From the NCBI GenBank assembly GCA_964352225.1, contig CAYGRM010000037.1, positions 1 through 27,572 of the forward strand: DNA of 27,572 bases, written 5' to 3'. The notes under the pieces are model-generated. The model searched no databases. It was not told the DNA's origin and saw only the letters and a list, made by a program, of their open reading frames with translations. Numbering within the stretch: position 1 is the first letter of the stretch; the number at the start of each line of letters is the position of its first letter. A program made the translations under genes and the position numbers. The stretch is from CAJQQY01 sp964352225. GTDB lineage: Bacteria > Bacteroidota > Bacteroidia > Chitinophagales > Saprospiraceae. This document shows, one piece after another, positions 1 through 8,142 of this stretch.

Positions 1-1
1 C

Positions 2-121
2 AAAGAAGTTGATCAAAAATTGAGTACTCCGAAGATTCAAGTTTATCCATCCTCTGATGAAGAAATAGAATTATTAAAAGCTTTATTTTCAAAAATGAAA
101 ATTCGTTTTGACCTAAAGTAA
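2..121 (+). CDS. 3' end of an unidentified gene (partial)
   Basis: An open frame enters from the left edge and ends at TAA 119-121, giving the last 39 residues of a protein whose start lies outside the window. The tail is charged and probably helical (DEEIELLKALFSKMKIRF). It resembles the short acidic/leucine-rich C-termini of small antitoxin-like proteins in Bacteroidota, but that is only an impression and no family can be assigned from so little sequence. The frame is followed directly by a hairpin terminator, which supports it being a real gene end. Confidence 0.5.
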   Translation, partial: KEVDQKLSTPKIQVYPSSDEEIELLKALFSKMKIRFDLK

Positions 122-138
122 TTTATATTTATTTCCCT

Positions 139-178
139 AAAAAATCCCCTCTCCACAAAAGTCGAACGGGGATTTTTT
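139..178. terminator. Bidirectional intrinsic terminator
   Basis: Inverted repeat with 11-bp arms, AAAAAATCCCC at 139-149 and GGGGATTTTTT at 168-178, around an 18-nt loop. The A run on one side and the T run on the other give a U tract in either direction. It can end both the partial plus-strand gene and the minus-strand aspS, whose stop codons lie 17 and 28 nt away. Confidence 0.8.
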
Positions 179-206
179 TATATATTTTTCGATTTAGAAA
201 ATCGTT

Positions 207-1982
207 TTACTTCACTTCCTCTTTCGCCATTTCGATTCCCAACTCATCCAACTGAGTCGCATCAATCGGACTCGGCGCATCAATCATCATATCGCGACCT
301 TGGTTATTTTTTGGAAATGCGATGAAATCTCGAATAGAATTTACGCCATTCAAGACTGCACATAATCGATCAAAACCAAAAGCGATTCCACCATGCGGAG
401 GTGCTCCATATTCAAATGCTCCTAGCAAAAATCCAAACTGAGCTTCCGCCTCTTCTTTCGTAAATCCTAGCAAATCAAAATTTCTTGATTGCAAATCTCG
501 ATCGTGAATTCTGATCGAACCTCCACCTATCTCAACTCCATTGATGACCAAATCGTAAGCATCTGCTCGAAGTGATTTCATCGTTTCATGGTCGCCATTT
601 AGCATGCGTTCCATGTCTGCTTTTTTCGGTGAAGTAAATGGATGATGCATCGCGTGGAACCTTTCAGAATCTTCATCCCATTCCAACAATGGAAAATCAA
701 CTACCCAAAGTGGACTGAATTTTTTAGGATCACGCAAGCCCATTCGGTTACCCATTTCTAAACGAAGTTCATTTAATTGTTTCCGTGTTTTTTCATCTTC
801 GCCCGAAAGAATCAACATCATATCTCCTTCTTTTGCGTCAAATTTTTCTGCCCAAGTTTGTAAAACTTCGTCAGAGAAAAATTTCCCAACAGGGGATTTA
901 AATGTTCCTCCAGCTTCCACTTTTACATAAACTAAACCTTTTGCACCAATCTGTGGACGTTGCATCCACTCCGTTAATTTCTTAATATCTTTATTTGAAA
1001 AATTCTCCGCTTGACCTTCTGCACAAATTCCAACGACCATTTCCGCATTATCAAAAACGGGAAATCCTTTTCCTTTTGCCACATCATTTAACTCGACGAA
1101 CTCCATTCCGAAACGAGTATCTGGTTTGTCAGAACCATACAATCGCATCGCATCATCATAAGTCATTCGCGGGAAATCTGCCAACTCTACATCCAATGTA
1201 TTTTTAAATAAATGCTTAGTCAAACCTTCGAATGTATTCAATATATCTTCCTGTGTCACATACGACATTTCGCAGTCGATTTGAGTAAACTCAGGTTGAC
1301 GATCTGCTCGCAAATCTTCATCACGAAAACATTTTACAATTTGGAAATAACGATCCATTCCAGCGATCATCAACAATTGCTTAAATGTCTGAGGCGATTG
1401 TGGTAAGGCATAAAATTGCCCTTTGTTCATTCGACTTGGCACTACAAAATCTCGCGCACCCTCTGGCGTACTTTTAATCAAAAATGGCGTTTCAACTTCT
1501 ACGAAATTTTGGCTATTCAAATATATTCGAGTTTCCAACGACAACTTACTTCGGAAAATAATATTATTCTGAACTGGCTTTCTTCGCAGATCCAAATATC
1601 GATATTTCATTCTCAAATCTTCTCCACCGTCCGTTTCGCTATCAATGGTAAATGGAGGCGTTTTTGACTCATTCAAAATTTCTAATTCCGTTACTTCAAT
1701 TTCGATATCACCTGTTGGAATCTTTGAATTTTTAGAATGTCGTTCTATCACCGTACCCGTAGCTCTCACCACATATTCTCGCCCTAAGGTTCTTGCCTTG
1801 TCAAATAAATCTTGAGAAGTTTTCTCTTTGCTAAAAATTAATTGAGTAATACCATATCTGTCACGGAGGTTAGTGTACATCATATGTCCTAAATCATTTG
1901 ATCCTTGCACCCATCCACTAAGTACCACATTACTTCCTACATTTTCTATACGTAATTGTCCGCAATTATGAGTTCGATACAT
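207..1982 (-). CDS. aspS: Aspartate--tRNA ligase (class II aaRS)
   Basis: Charges tRNA(Asp) with aspartate in the cytoplasm. The 591 residues match the usual bacterial length (about 590). An N-terminal OB-fold anticodon-binding domain (about 1-105) is followed by the class II catalytic core, with motif 2 at 219-236 (FRDEDLRADRQPEFTQID) and motif 3 at 532-540 (GIAFGFDRL). The bacterial GAD insertion lies at roughly 300-410. The loop GSNDLGH puts Leu at residue 31, where non-discriminating enzymes such as that of Pseudomonas aeruginosa carry His. This hints at a tRNA(Asp)-specific enzyme, but is inference from one residue. The ATG at 1982 is preceded by AAAAAAAGGAAA and lies 50 nt downstream of a -7 box. 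It is a single-gene unit between terminators. Confidence 0.98.
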   Translation of the reverse strand: MYRTHNCGQLRIENVGSNVVLSGWVQGSNDLGHMMYTNLRDRYGITQLIFSKEKTSQDLFDKARTLGREYVVRATGTVIERHSKNSKIPTGDIEIEVTELEILNESKTPPFTIDSETDGGEDLRMKYRYLDLRRKPVQNNIIFRSKLSLETRIYLNSQNFVEVETPFLIKSTPEGARDFVVPSRMNKGQFYALPQSPQTFKQLLMIAGMDRYFQIVKCFRDEDLRADRQPEFTQIDCEMSYVTQEDILNTFEGLTKHLFKNTLDVELADFPRMTYDDAMRLYGSDKPDTRFGMEFVELNDVAKGKGFPVFDNAEMVVGICAEGQAENFSNKDIKKLTEWMQRPQIGAKGLVYVKVEAGGTFKSPVGKFFSDEVLQTWAEKFDAKEGDMMLILSGEDEKTRKQLNELRLEMGNRMGLRDPKKFSPLWVVDFPLLEWDEDSERFHAMHHPFTSPKKADMERMLNGDHETMKSLRADAYDLVINGVEIGGGSIRIHDRDLQSRNFDLLGFTKEEAEAQFGFLLGAFEYGAPPHGGIAFGFDRLCAVLNGVNSIRDFIAFPKNNQGRDMMIDAPSPIDATQLDELGIEMAKEEVK

Positions 1983-2031
1983 TTTCCTTTTTTTAAAGAT
2001 TATAAAAAGTTGAAATATTAAAACGTGGCTG

Positions 2032-2039
2032 CAAAATTA
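2032..2039 (-). promoter_or_regulatory. Putative aspS -7 promoter box (TAnnTTTG)
   Basis: Read on the minus strand this is TAATTTTG, an exact match to the Bacteroidota -7 consensus TAnnTTTG. It lies about 50 nt upstream of the aspS ATG and downstream of the terminator of the preceding minus-strand gene. No TTTG box is visible at the usual 19-21 nt spacing, so the -33 element is weak or absent. The motif is short and the DNA AT-rich, so chance occurrence is possible. Confidence 0.45.
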
Positions 2040-2081
2040 ATGTTTCTATTCAATAAATGTTTGAGTAAAACCATTTTTTAC

Positions 2082-2117
2082 AAAAAAAAAGGAATAGCGA
2101 TTTTATATCACTACTCC
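2082..2117 (-). terminator. Intrinsic terminator of the C25-like gene
   Basis: In the minus-strand RNA an 11-bp stem forms between 2107-2117 and 2091-2101 with a 5-nt loop. All pairs are allowed, two of them G·U, and nine U residues follow (A run 2082-2090 on the plus strand). On the plus-strand RNA the two G·U pairs become A/C mismatches, so the signal is directional. It lies 30 nt past the stop of the minus-strand gene ending at 2147. Confidence 0.85.
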
Positions 2118-2146
2118 TTTCCTTTTTGTCCTATTTTCTTATAACT

Positions 2147-4912
2147 CTAATTCACGACGATCCTTTTCACCAACTCCGATTTTCCATCCATAATTTTTAT
2201 AAAATATATTCCCTTCGGAAAAGTCGACACATTAATTTCTTCCATCTTATTTTTTACATTTTTAGAAAAAACCATTTGTCCTAAGGAATTGAAAAGATAT
2301 ATTGAACTTCCATTATTTTGTTTTTTCCCGAAATCAATCCTTAAAAAATCATTAGTTGGATTTGGAAAAATAGAAACTTCTTGCCATTCATTCGGGTTTT
2401 CCAAACTTGTAATTGTAATGTTAACTGTTGTTTCATAAATATCTTGTCCACAATTATTGGTAACAAGCAAAGTAATTGTATATGATCCAGAAGTATCATA
2501 AGTATAAGCAAAGTCTCCTTGAACTTGAGAAGATGCTCCATCGCCAAAATCCCACGAGTATAAATCTCCACCTATCGAATTATCAATTAATTGAATAACG
2601 CCATTATCGATGGTATAGCTAAAATCAGCTATCGGCAAATCATTGATAACCATATATTCACTTTTCATTTCTGTCGCAGTTCCGAAGACATCGGTGATTG
2701 TCAAACTCACATCATAGGTACCGGTAGAATTGTAAGTGACCGATGGATTTTGAAGATTAGAAGTTGAAGGATTTCCTCCTACGAAGGTCCAATTATAATC
2801 TGTGATCGTTCCAGTCGAAGCATCATCAAATTGAATGGTATCGCCAACACAACCTACTTGATTATTAGTTGAAAAACTTGCCACCAATGGAATTGCTGGA
2901 GAGAAGAAGACAGAATCAACTCTTCCTAAACTTAAATTAAAATAACTTCCACTTGCGGTATTTTCTAATTTTACAGTTCTGACCATGTACCAATTTTCGC
3001 CAGTTATTGGCATTGTATCGGTGAAAAAAGTATCGGTCAAGACAGCTGAATTCAATCGTTCAAATTTTCCATACAAAGAATCTGCTCGATAAATATTGTA
3101 GCCATAAATATCTTCATCCATAGGTTCGTCCCAAGTCAAATCAATTGAATCAGGTCCGGGTAAAAAAGTAATCTTCGTAGAAGGTTCAACCATATGCATA
3201 CGCAAAGTTGGATCTCCCATCAATGCGACATGAACAAGTTGCGCACCGTTTCCAAGATACAAACCATCATTGCCATTTTGAGTTTTCAACGTACTGTAAC
3301 CGATGGGGTAACCCATCGCCATGTGGTGAAAGGTCCACGGTGGATTACCTGCCCAAACATTCGTCAAGGTCTGACCTGAAGCCAAAGGTGCTCTCAGAAA
3401 ATCATCTGGGTATGCCCAGTTTCCAAACTGACTTCCAAACAACATCGTAAAAACATTTTGCAAATCACTCGTCACAAAATCGCTAGTATTTCCTATTCCC
3501 ATCGAACTCACAATACTTCCACCACCGCAACCATAAGACCATAAGTAACTTTCATTTTCCATAGTAGAAAAATAGTCCAAATTGAAAATACTATCGGCTC
3601 CAAACATGGTAGAAAAATTTCTAAAACCACTTGCTGCAGGTGCTGCAAATGATTGATTAAAATTATTATCTATCAATGCTCGACGCACCGGTTGAAATTC
3701 TCGCATTTTAAAGGAATGATTTTTTTGTAAATATTGCTGAATCAACGCTTGATTAGAACTACCAAAAGAAGGCATGTCAAAAAAATCTACTCGCCCAACT
3801 GCCAGCTCAACTTCACCTGTCGGAATGATACTTTGATCAAATCGTCCATCACCAACTACATTGTGATAAATAGCAAAATTCGCAGTCGTATTATTGACTG
3901 TTTGATCGGTCCACACTCCATCCATTTCTCCATAAAAACAATCTGCAGGATAAGCTCCTCGCAATTCAAAATGAGTATCTGGAAAAATATCCCCTGAATA
4001 GGCAATTGGAACATGACCTAAAATAAAAACTGATTCCAATTCACTTTCGGTTGCATACAAATTTTGAATCATCGCTCGCACATCATTAGGATTATCTGTT
4101 GCATCAACCTGTCGCTGAATCACTCGCCAACCATCTTTGATGTAATCCATTTTTAGTTCTTCAATTTCTGCTGCTAATGGAATTGTCAAACTATTTTCAA
4201 CTAACAATAAAATTATTCCTCGATCTTCAATCGCCGGCAATTCAATTCCCGCATAAATAAATCCATACTCCGGTCGTGGTTTTACGAATGAACCAACTGC
4301 CCCAGAATTTAAATAAACTTCACCAGTTAAATTATTTTTCAAAATCCAAGAAGTACTATTTTCAAACATGTCCGTTTTCAAAGTAATAATCACATCCGAG
4401 CAACCTGAACCATCATCGCAGGTAGTAAAAACTGCTGAATCATTCATTCCAAAATCATCCCCAGCTGCTTCTACTTCATCACAATTTTTCACTTCGTAAT
4501 ATCCTAATCCAAAACTACAGCACAATCCAATTCCATACATATCATTAATCTCAAATTTCACCTCCGTTCCACTTGGAACACAAATCGTATCAATGCGTGG
4601 CGCAAAATCTTCTTTGAAAAATGCGTACTCATATCCTACACCAACTTCCACATTTTCATCAATGTACGAAGTGGCGGAGCCAGGCAAATTAGCAACAGGA
4701 TCTCCCCAAGAGTTTGCCTCTAACGATTTACGATAAACAATATATTTTGACGCACCAGTATCTTCCTTCCAAGTCAAATTAATCTTGGGAGGATCATTTT
4801 CCACGGTGACACTCAACTGAACAGAACGTTCTTCTGCACTTGGCATTTGAGAAAAGAGATTTTGGGAAAAGAGGAATAATAGTATTCCTAAAATAAAGGA
4901 AACCTTTTTCAT
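2147..4912 (-). CDS. T9SS-secreted C25 (gingipain)-like multidomain protein, probable non-canonical active site
   Basis: 921-residue exported protein. Signal peptide at 1-21 (cut after LFSQ). An Fn3-like domain at about 32-100 is interrupted by a Cys-rich module (about 108-166, core GLCCSFGLGYY), a type common in secreted Bacteroidota proteins. The C25-like region runs about 216-572, with FILGHVPIAYSG near 296-307, acidic loop GEMDGVWTD (328-336), YGCGGGS (460-466), FGSQFGNW (492-499) and ending MGDPTLRMH. Then come Fn3 (about 580-665), two PKD domains (about 677-755 and 761-835; WDFGDG at 787-792) and a type A T9SS sorting domain (about 845-921, FPNPTND to KRIVVN). In gingipains the catalytic His lies in a GHG motif and the Cys in ACVNG. 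Here Gly and Ser appear to take those places, so proteolysis is doubtful, although Cys462 is nearby. Its gene is divergent from the CotH-like gene and has its own terminator. Confidence 0.85.
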   Translation of the reverse strand: MKKVSFILGILLFLFSQNLFSQMPSAEERSVQLSVTVENDPPKINLTWKEDTGASKYIVYRKSLEANSWGDPVANLPGSATSYIDENVEVGVGYEYAFFKEDFAPRIDTICVPSGTEVKFEINDMYGIGLCCSFGLGYYEVKNCDEVEAAGDDFGMNDSAVFTTCDDGSGCSDVIITLKTDMFENSTSWILKNNLTGEVYLNSGAVGSFVKPRPEYGFIYAGIELPAIEDRGIILLLVENSLTIPLAAEIEELKMDYIKDGWRVIQRQVDATDNPNDVRAMIQNLYATESELESVFILGHVPIAYSGDIFPDTHFELRGAYPADCFYGEMDGVWTDQTVNNTTANFAIYHNVVGDGRFDQSIIPTGEVELAVGRVDFFDMPSFGSSNQALIQQYLQKNHSFKMREFQPVRRALIDNNFNQSFAAPAASGFRNFSTMFGADSIFNLDYFSTMENESYLWSYGCGGGSIVSSMGIGNTSDFVTSDLQNVFTMLFGSQFGNWAYPDDFLRAPLASGQTLTNVWAGNPPWTFHHMAMGYPIGYSTLKTQNGNDGLYLGNGAQLVHVALMGDPTLRMHMVEPSTKITFLPGPDSIDLTWDEPMDEDIYGYNIYRADSLYGKFERLNSAVLTDTFFTDTMPITGENWYMVRTVKLENTASGSYFNLSLGRVDSVFFSPAIPLVASFSTNNQVGCVGDTIQFDDASTGTITDYNWTFVGGNPSTSNLQNPSVTYNSTGTYDVSLTITDVFGTATEMKSEYMVINDLPIADFSYTIDNGVIQLIDNSIGGDLYSWDFGDGASSQVQGDFAYTYDTSGSYTITLLVTNNCGQDIYETTVNITITSLENPNEWQEVSIFPNPTNDFLRIDFGKKQNNGSSIYLFNSLGQMVFSKNVKNKMEEINVSTFPKGIYFIKIMDGKSELVKRIVVN

Positions 4913-4949
4913 AGTAAGTTGGGCGTTTTCTTTTTTACAAAAAAATAAA

Positions 4950-4973
4950 CATCAACTATTAATTTAGTTGATG
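4950..4973. repeat. Perfect 9-bp inverted repeat upstream of the C25-like gene
   Basis: Arms CATCAACTA (4950-4958) and TAGTTGATG (4965-4973) flank a 6-nt AT spacer. It lies 38 nt upstream of the ATG at 4912 and has no U tract after it in either direction, so it is not a typical terminator. It could be an operator or a leader hairpin in the minus-strand mRNA. Confidence 0.5.
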
Positions 4974-5204
4974 ATGGAAATACAAATTAAACTTATTTTC
5001 AATCCGTTTAGAAAAGGTTTTTGGAAAGCTATCAGACCTGACTTTGATTTTCTTATTTAACACTAAAAATCAGATTACAAGATAAGTATTTTACTAGCTT
5101 ATTAAAAGGGAGAATACTTTTATCTACACTTTTGCCAACCGAAAAACATTTGTTTTTATCCAATAGTTATTTTTTTTTGATCAAAAACCCTAGGTTTATT
5201 TTTC

Positions 5205-5212
5205 TACTTTTG
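5205..5212 (+). promoter_or_regulatory. Putative -7 promoter box (TAnnTTTG) of the CotH-like gene
   Basis: TACTTTTG matches the Bacteroidota -7 consensus exactly and lies 20 nt upstream of the ATG at 5233. A TTTG at 5176-5179 could act as the -33 box, but the 25-nt spacing is longer than the usual 19-21. The short leader would leave little room for a ribosome-binding site, which is common in this phylum. Confidence 0.45.
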
Positions 5213-5232
5213 AAAAAATAAACTTTCCACCT

Positions 5233-7404
5233 ATGAAATATTTTTCTCTGTGCTTTTTCATGATTTGCATTTTCTCGAATCATCTTTTTTCTCAAAATAT
5301 AGATCATTGGGAAACAGTTGTTTTTGCTGATGACATTTGGAAATATCGAGTTGGAAATTCTGAACCTCCAGGTGATTGGTTTGAACCAAGTTTTGATGAT
5401 TCCAATTGGGATGAAGGGCAAGGTGGAATTGGTTACAGCGATGGAGATGACAATACTATTATACAGAATACGATCTCACTTTACATGCGAAAAGATTTTG
5501 ATATTGTAGATCTTTCCCATCTCGAAATGGCATTTTTTCATGCAGATTATGATGATGGATTTATTGCTTATTTGAATGGAGAAGAAATTGCGCGAGCAAA
5601 TATGGATGGAAATTTTCCACCTTTTGATGCGACAACACCTGATGAGCGAGAAGCGCTAATGTACGATGGTGGTTTGCCTGTAGCATTTACTTTATCAAAA
5701 GATAAAATCAATCAATGCTTGCAGAATGGAAATAATACGCTCGCCATTCAAGTGCATAATCGAGGAATAAATTCTTCTGATCTTTCTTCCCTTTTCTTTT
5801 TTTCAGTTGGAGTCAATCAAGCTGTGATGAATTATTCGCCAACCTTGAATTGGTTCAATGCTTCATTTTTATCTTCCGATTTACCCATTATAAAAATTAA
5901 CACTTTTGGAGAGCAAATTCCTGACGAACCAAAAATAGTTGCTCATATGGGGATCATTGATAATGGTCCCGGTAATCGAAATTATTTTTTTTCAGATTCC
6001 CTAAATGGTTACGATGGACAAATCGCCATCGAAACTCGTGGAGCATCTTCTGCTAATTTTCCCAAAAAGAATTACGGATTTGAAACTCAAGATAGTGTAG
6101 GCGAAAATAATAATGTCAATTTACTTGGAATGCCAAAAGAGAATGATTGGATTTTGCACGGACCATTTTCTGACAAAAGTTTGATTCGAAATGTACTTGC
6201 TTTTCATCTTGGAAACTTGACTGATCGTTGGGCACCTAGAACTCGATACTGCGAACTATTTATCAATGATGAATATCTTGGTGTTTATATTTTGATGGAA
6301 AAAATAAAGCGTGATGATGATCGGTTAGATCTTGCAAGATTAGATTTTGATGATAATGCTGGTGATTCTTTGACGGGTGGATATATTGTTCAAGTGGATC
6401 GTTTTGAATTTGGAAATGGTTGGTTTTCTCCATTTAATCCCAATCATTTTTTCGTTTATCATAATCCTAATGCTAGCAATTTAACGTCTATCCAAGAAAA
6501 CTATATCAGAGGCTACATCACCAATTTTGAGCAAGTTTTGGCAGGTGGAAATTTTGATGATCCAGATATAGGTTACGCGAGTTGGATTGATGTAGGATCA
6601 TTTATCGATCATATGTTAGTCGTGGAATTGAGTCGAGATGTAGATGCTTATCGGCTGAGTTCATTTTTATATAAAGACAAAGATAGCAAAGGTGGATTAT
6701 TGAATGCAGGGCCACTTTGGGATTTTAATTTAGGTTTTGGAAATGCAGATTACTGCGAAGGTTGGATGACTGATGGTTGGAATTTTGATGAACCAGCTTG
6801 CGGAGAAGATCAACCATTTTGGTGGGATCGTTTACAGGAGGATACCGTATTCAATAATCAAGTTCATTGCCGCTGGGATGAGTTACGGGCAGGACCTTGG
6901 CAAACTGATTCGATTATGCAATTCATTGATGATCAAGCTGCTATTTTAGAGGAGGCACAAGTTCGAAATTTTGATCAATGGCAAGTTTTGGGAAATTACC
7001 TTTGGCCCAATGCTTTCGTTGGAGATACTTATGAAGAGGAAATTACTTATTTGAAAAACTGGACTACTAATCGTTTAATTTGGATGGATGCAAATATGAT
7101 TGGGAATTGCAATGTAGTTTCAACCACCGATGTAGAAAATAATATCTCTTTAAAAATTCAGCCAAATCCATTTTTGGTAACTACCAATTTTGTTTTTGAA
7201 AAAAATAATTCAACCCACAATGGTACTATTAAAATTTATGATTCCTTAGGAAAAGAAATTCGAGTATTTAGCTTTTATAATCAAAGCAAAATAGAGTGGG
7301 ATGGAAAAAATGGAGTAGGTAAAAATGTTGCTGCGGGGATTTATTTTTATATTTTTATCAATGAAAAAAATGAATTCAAAAGCGGTAAGGTTATAAAAAT
7401 GTAA
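5233..7404 (+). CDS. CotH-kinase-like protein with T9SS sorting domain
   Basis: 723-residue secreted protein. Signal peptide at 1-21 (ending HLFSQ). A galactose-binding-like β-sandwich spans about 25-195 (paired FDDSNWDEG and DGFIAYLNGEEIAR motifs). A CotH-type kinase-like domain follows at about 217-620, with RGASSANFPKKNYGF (269-283), SLIRNVLAFHLG (316-327), LGVYILMEKIKRDDDRLDL (349-367) and PLWDFNLGFGNADY (494-507). The C-terminus (about 630-723; QPNPF, then WDGKNGVGKNVAAGIYFY) is a FlgD-like T9SS sorting domain. Bacillus CotH phosphorylates spore-coat proteins; secreted Bacteroidota homologues are mostly uncharacterised, so the substrate here is unknown. It is followed after 57 nt by the HTH regulator and may be cotranscribed with it, since no terminator is visible between them. 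Confidence 0.88.
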   Translation: MKYFSLCFFMICIFSNHLFSQNIDHWETVVFADDIWKYRVGNSEPPGDWFEPSFDDSNWDEGQGGIGYSDGDDNTIIQNTISLYMRKDFDIVDLSHLEMAFFHADYDDGFIAYLNGEEIARANMDGNFPPFDATTPDEREALMYDGGLPVAFTLSKDKINQCLQNGNNTLAIQVHNRGINSSDLSSLFFFSVGVNQAVMNYSPTLNWFNASFLSSDLPIIKINTFGEQIPDEPKIVAHMGIIDNGPGNRNYFFSDSLNGYDGQIAIETRGASSANFPKKNYGFETQDSVGENNNVNLLGMPKENDWILHGPFSDKSLIRNVLAFHLGNLTDRWAPRTRYCELFINDEYLGVYILMEKIKRDDDRLDLARLDFDDNAGDSLTGGYIVQVDRFEFGNGWFSPFNPNHFFVYHNPNASNLTSIQENYIRGYITNFEQVLAGGNFDDPDIGYASWIDVGSFIDHMLVVELSRDVDAYRLSSFLYKDKDSKGGLLNAGPLWDFNLGFGNADYCEGWMTDGWNFDEPACGEDQPFWWDRLQEDTVFNNQVHCRWDELRAGPWQTDSIMQFIDDQAAILEEAQVRNFDQWQVLGNYLWPNAFVGDTYEEEITYLKNWTTNRLIWMDANMIGNCNVVSTTDVENNISLKIQPNPFLVTTNFVFEKNNSTHNGTIKIYDSLGKEIRVFSFYNQSKIEWDGKNGVGKNVAAGIYFYIFINEKNEFKSGKVIKM

Positions 7405-7420
7405 CACTTCAGTTTTTTAA

Positions 7421-7450
7421 AATGTTAGACATTCAATGTTTAACGTTAAA
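7421..7450. repeat. Cluster of short inverted repeats before the HTH regulator gene
   Basis: The half-site AATGT/ACATT occurs three times in alternating orientation: AATGT 7421-7425, ACATT 7429-7433 and AATGT 7435-7439. It runs straight into the 12-bp palindrome TTTAACGTTAAA (7439-7450). The cluster ends 11 nt before the ATG of the regulator gene. Such an arrangement could be an operator, possibly autoregulatory, or a weak attenuator; neither is shown by the sequence. Confidence 0.4.
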
Positions 7451-7461
7451 AGTTTATTTTA

Positions 7462-8142
7462 ATGGAACTTCAAGATAATTCAGCGGAAATTTATCAATTT
7501 ACTTTGGTCCTAGCATTTTCGATTGCTTTGATTTTTTTTATTTATATCTATTGGTTTTCTATTGCATTGCGGAAAACAGCATTGGAAAGAGAAAAGGCGA
7601 AACAACAAATTTTGGAGACCGAAATTGATTTGATGAAAAACAAATTAGAAAAAGAGCAACTTGAAAATGAAAGAAGAAAACGAAATGAACAGAACTTAAT
7701 TTTAGAACAAGAGATCCTTTTAAAAAATAAAGAACTTACTACTTCTACTCTCTTAGCCAATCAACACAATTCCGTTTTAAAAAAAATAAGTACTGAATTA
7801 GACGCTTTAAAAACTAATTCAACTTCTTCAAAATCTCCAATCCGAGAGATAAAAAAATTGATTCGTTCCAGTACTAATTTTGAGGATAACTGGGACGATT
7901 TCAAATTACATTTCGAAAATGTTCACCCCGATTTTTTTATCAACTTAGGAAATAAGCACTCAAGTCTCTCTCAAACAGACTCTCGACATTGTGCATATAT
8001 TCGGATGAAATTAAGCACAAAAGAAATTGCTCGACTTATGGGAATTAGTCCTACGAGTGTGCAAATGGCAAGAGTTCGACTAAAGAAAAAAATGAATTTA
8101 GGAAAAGAAACCGACCTCAGAAACTATATTGTTAACCTATGA
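7462..8142 (+). CDS. Membrane-anchored coiled-coil HTH transcriptional regulator
   Basis: 226 residues. A short N-terminal tail (1-10) precedes one transmembrane helix (about 11-36), a highly charged coiled coil (about 37-115) and a C-terminal LuxR/sigma-region-4-like HTH (about 168-212). The recognition segment is LSTKEIARLMGISPTSVQMARVRLKKKMNL. The C-terminal half matches the DNA-binding end of large Bacteroidota regulators that carry TPR or β-propeller sensor domains before a membrane helix and coiled coil. Here the sensor is missing and only about ten residues lie before the membrane helix. The stop overlaps the start of the symporter gene (ATGA, 8139-8142), so the two are translationally coupled. 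A partner, perhaps the symporter, may supply the signal; this is inference. Confidence 0.8.
   Translation: MELQDNSAEIYQFTLVLAFSIALIFFIYIYWFSIALRKTALEREKAKQQILETEIDLMKNKLEKEQLENERRKRNEQNLILEQEILLKNKELTTSTLLANQHNSVLKKISTELDALKTNSTSSKSPIREIKKLIRSSTNFEDNWDDFKLHFENVHPDFFINLGNKHSSLSQTDSRHCAYIRMKLSTKEIARLMGISPTSVQMARVRLKKKMNLGKETDLRNYIVNL

Larger units (their letters stand above)
4913..5232. other. Intergenic region between two divergent T9SS cargo genes
   Basis: This 320-bp AT-rich spacer must hold promoters for both flanking genes. It contains a perfect 9-bp inverted repeat (4950-4973), an imperfect inverted repeat around AGTATT (5085-5090) and AATACT (5113-5118), and a TACTTTTG box facing the CotH-like gene. 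No clear TAnnTTTG box faces the minus-strand gene, and I see no small ORF or RNA gene. Confidence 0.6.

Noticed and set aside
995..1667. Three plus-strand open frames opposite aspS
   Set aside because: They lie fully antisense to a strongly conserved gene, have no recognisable domain, and are expected shadows.
5167..5421. Minus-strand 84-residue frame over the start of the CotH-like gene
   Set aside because: Most of it is antisense to the signal peptide and first domain of a clear gene, and its composition is not protein-like.
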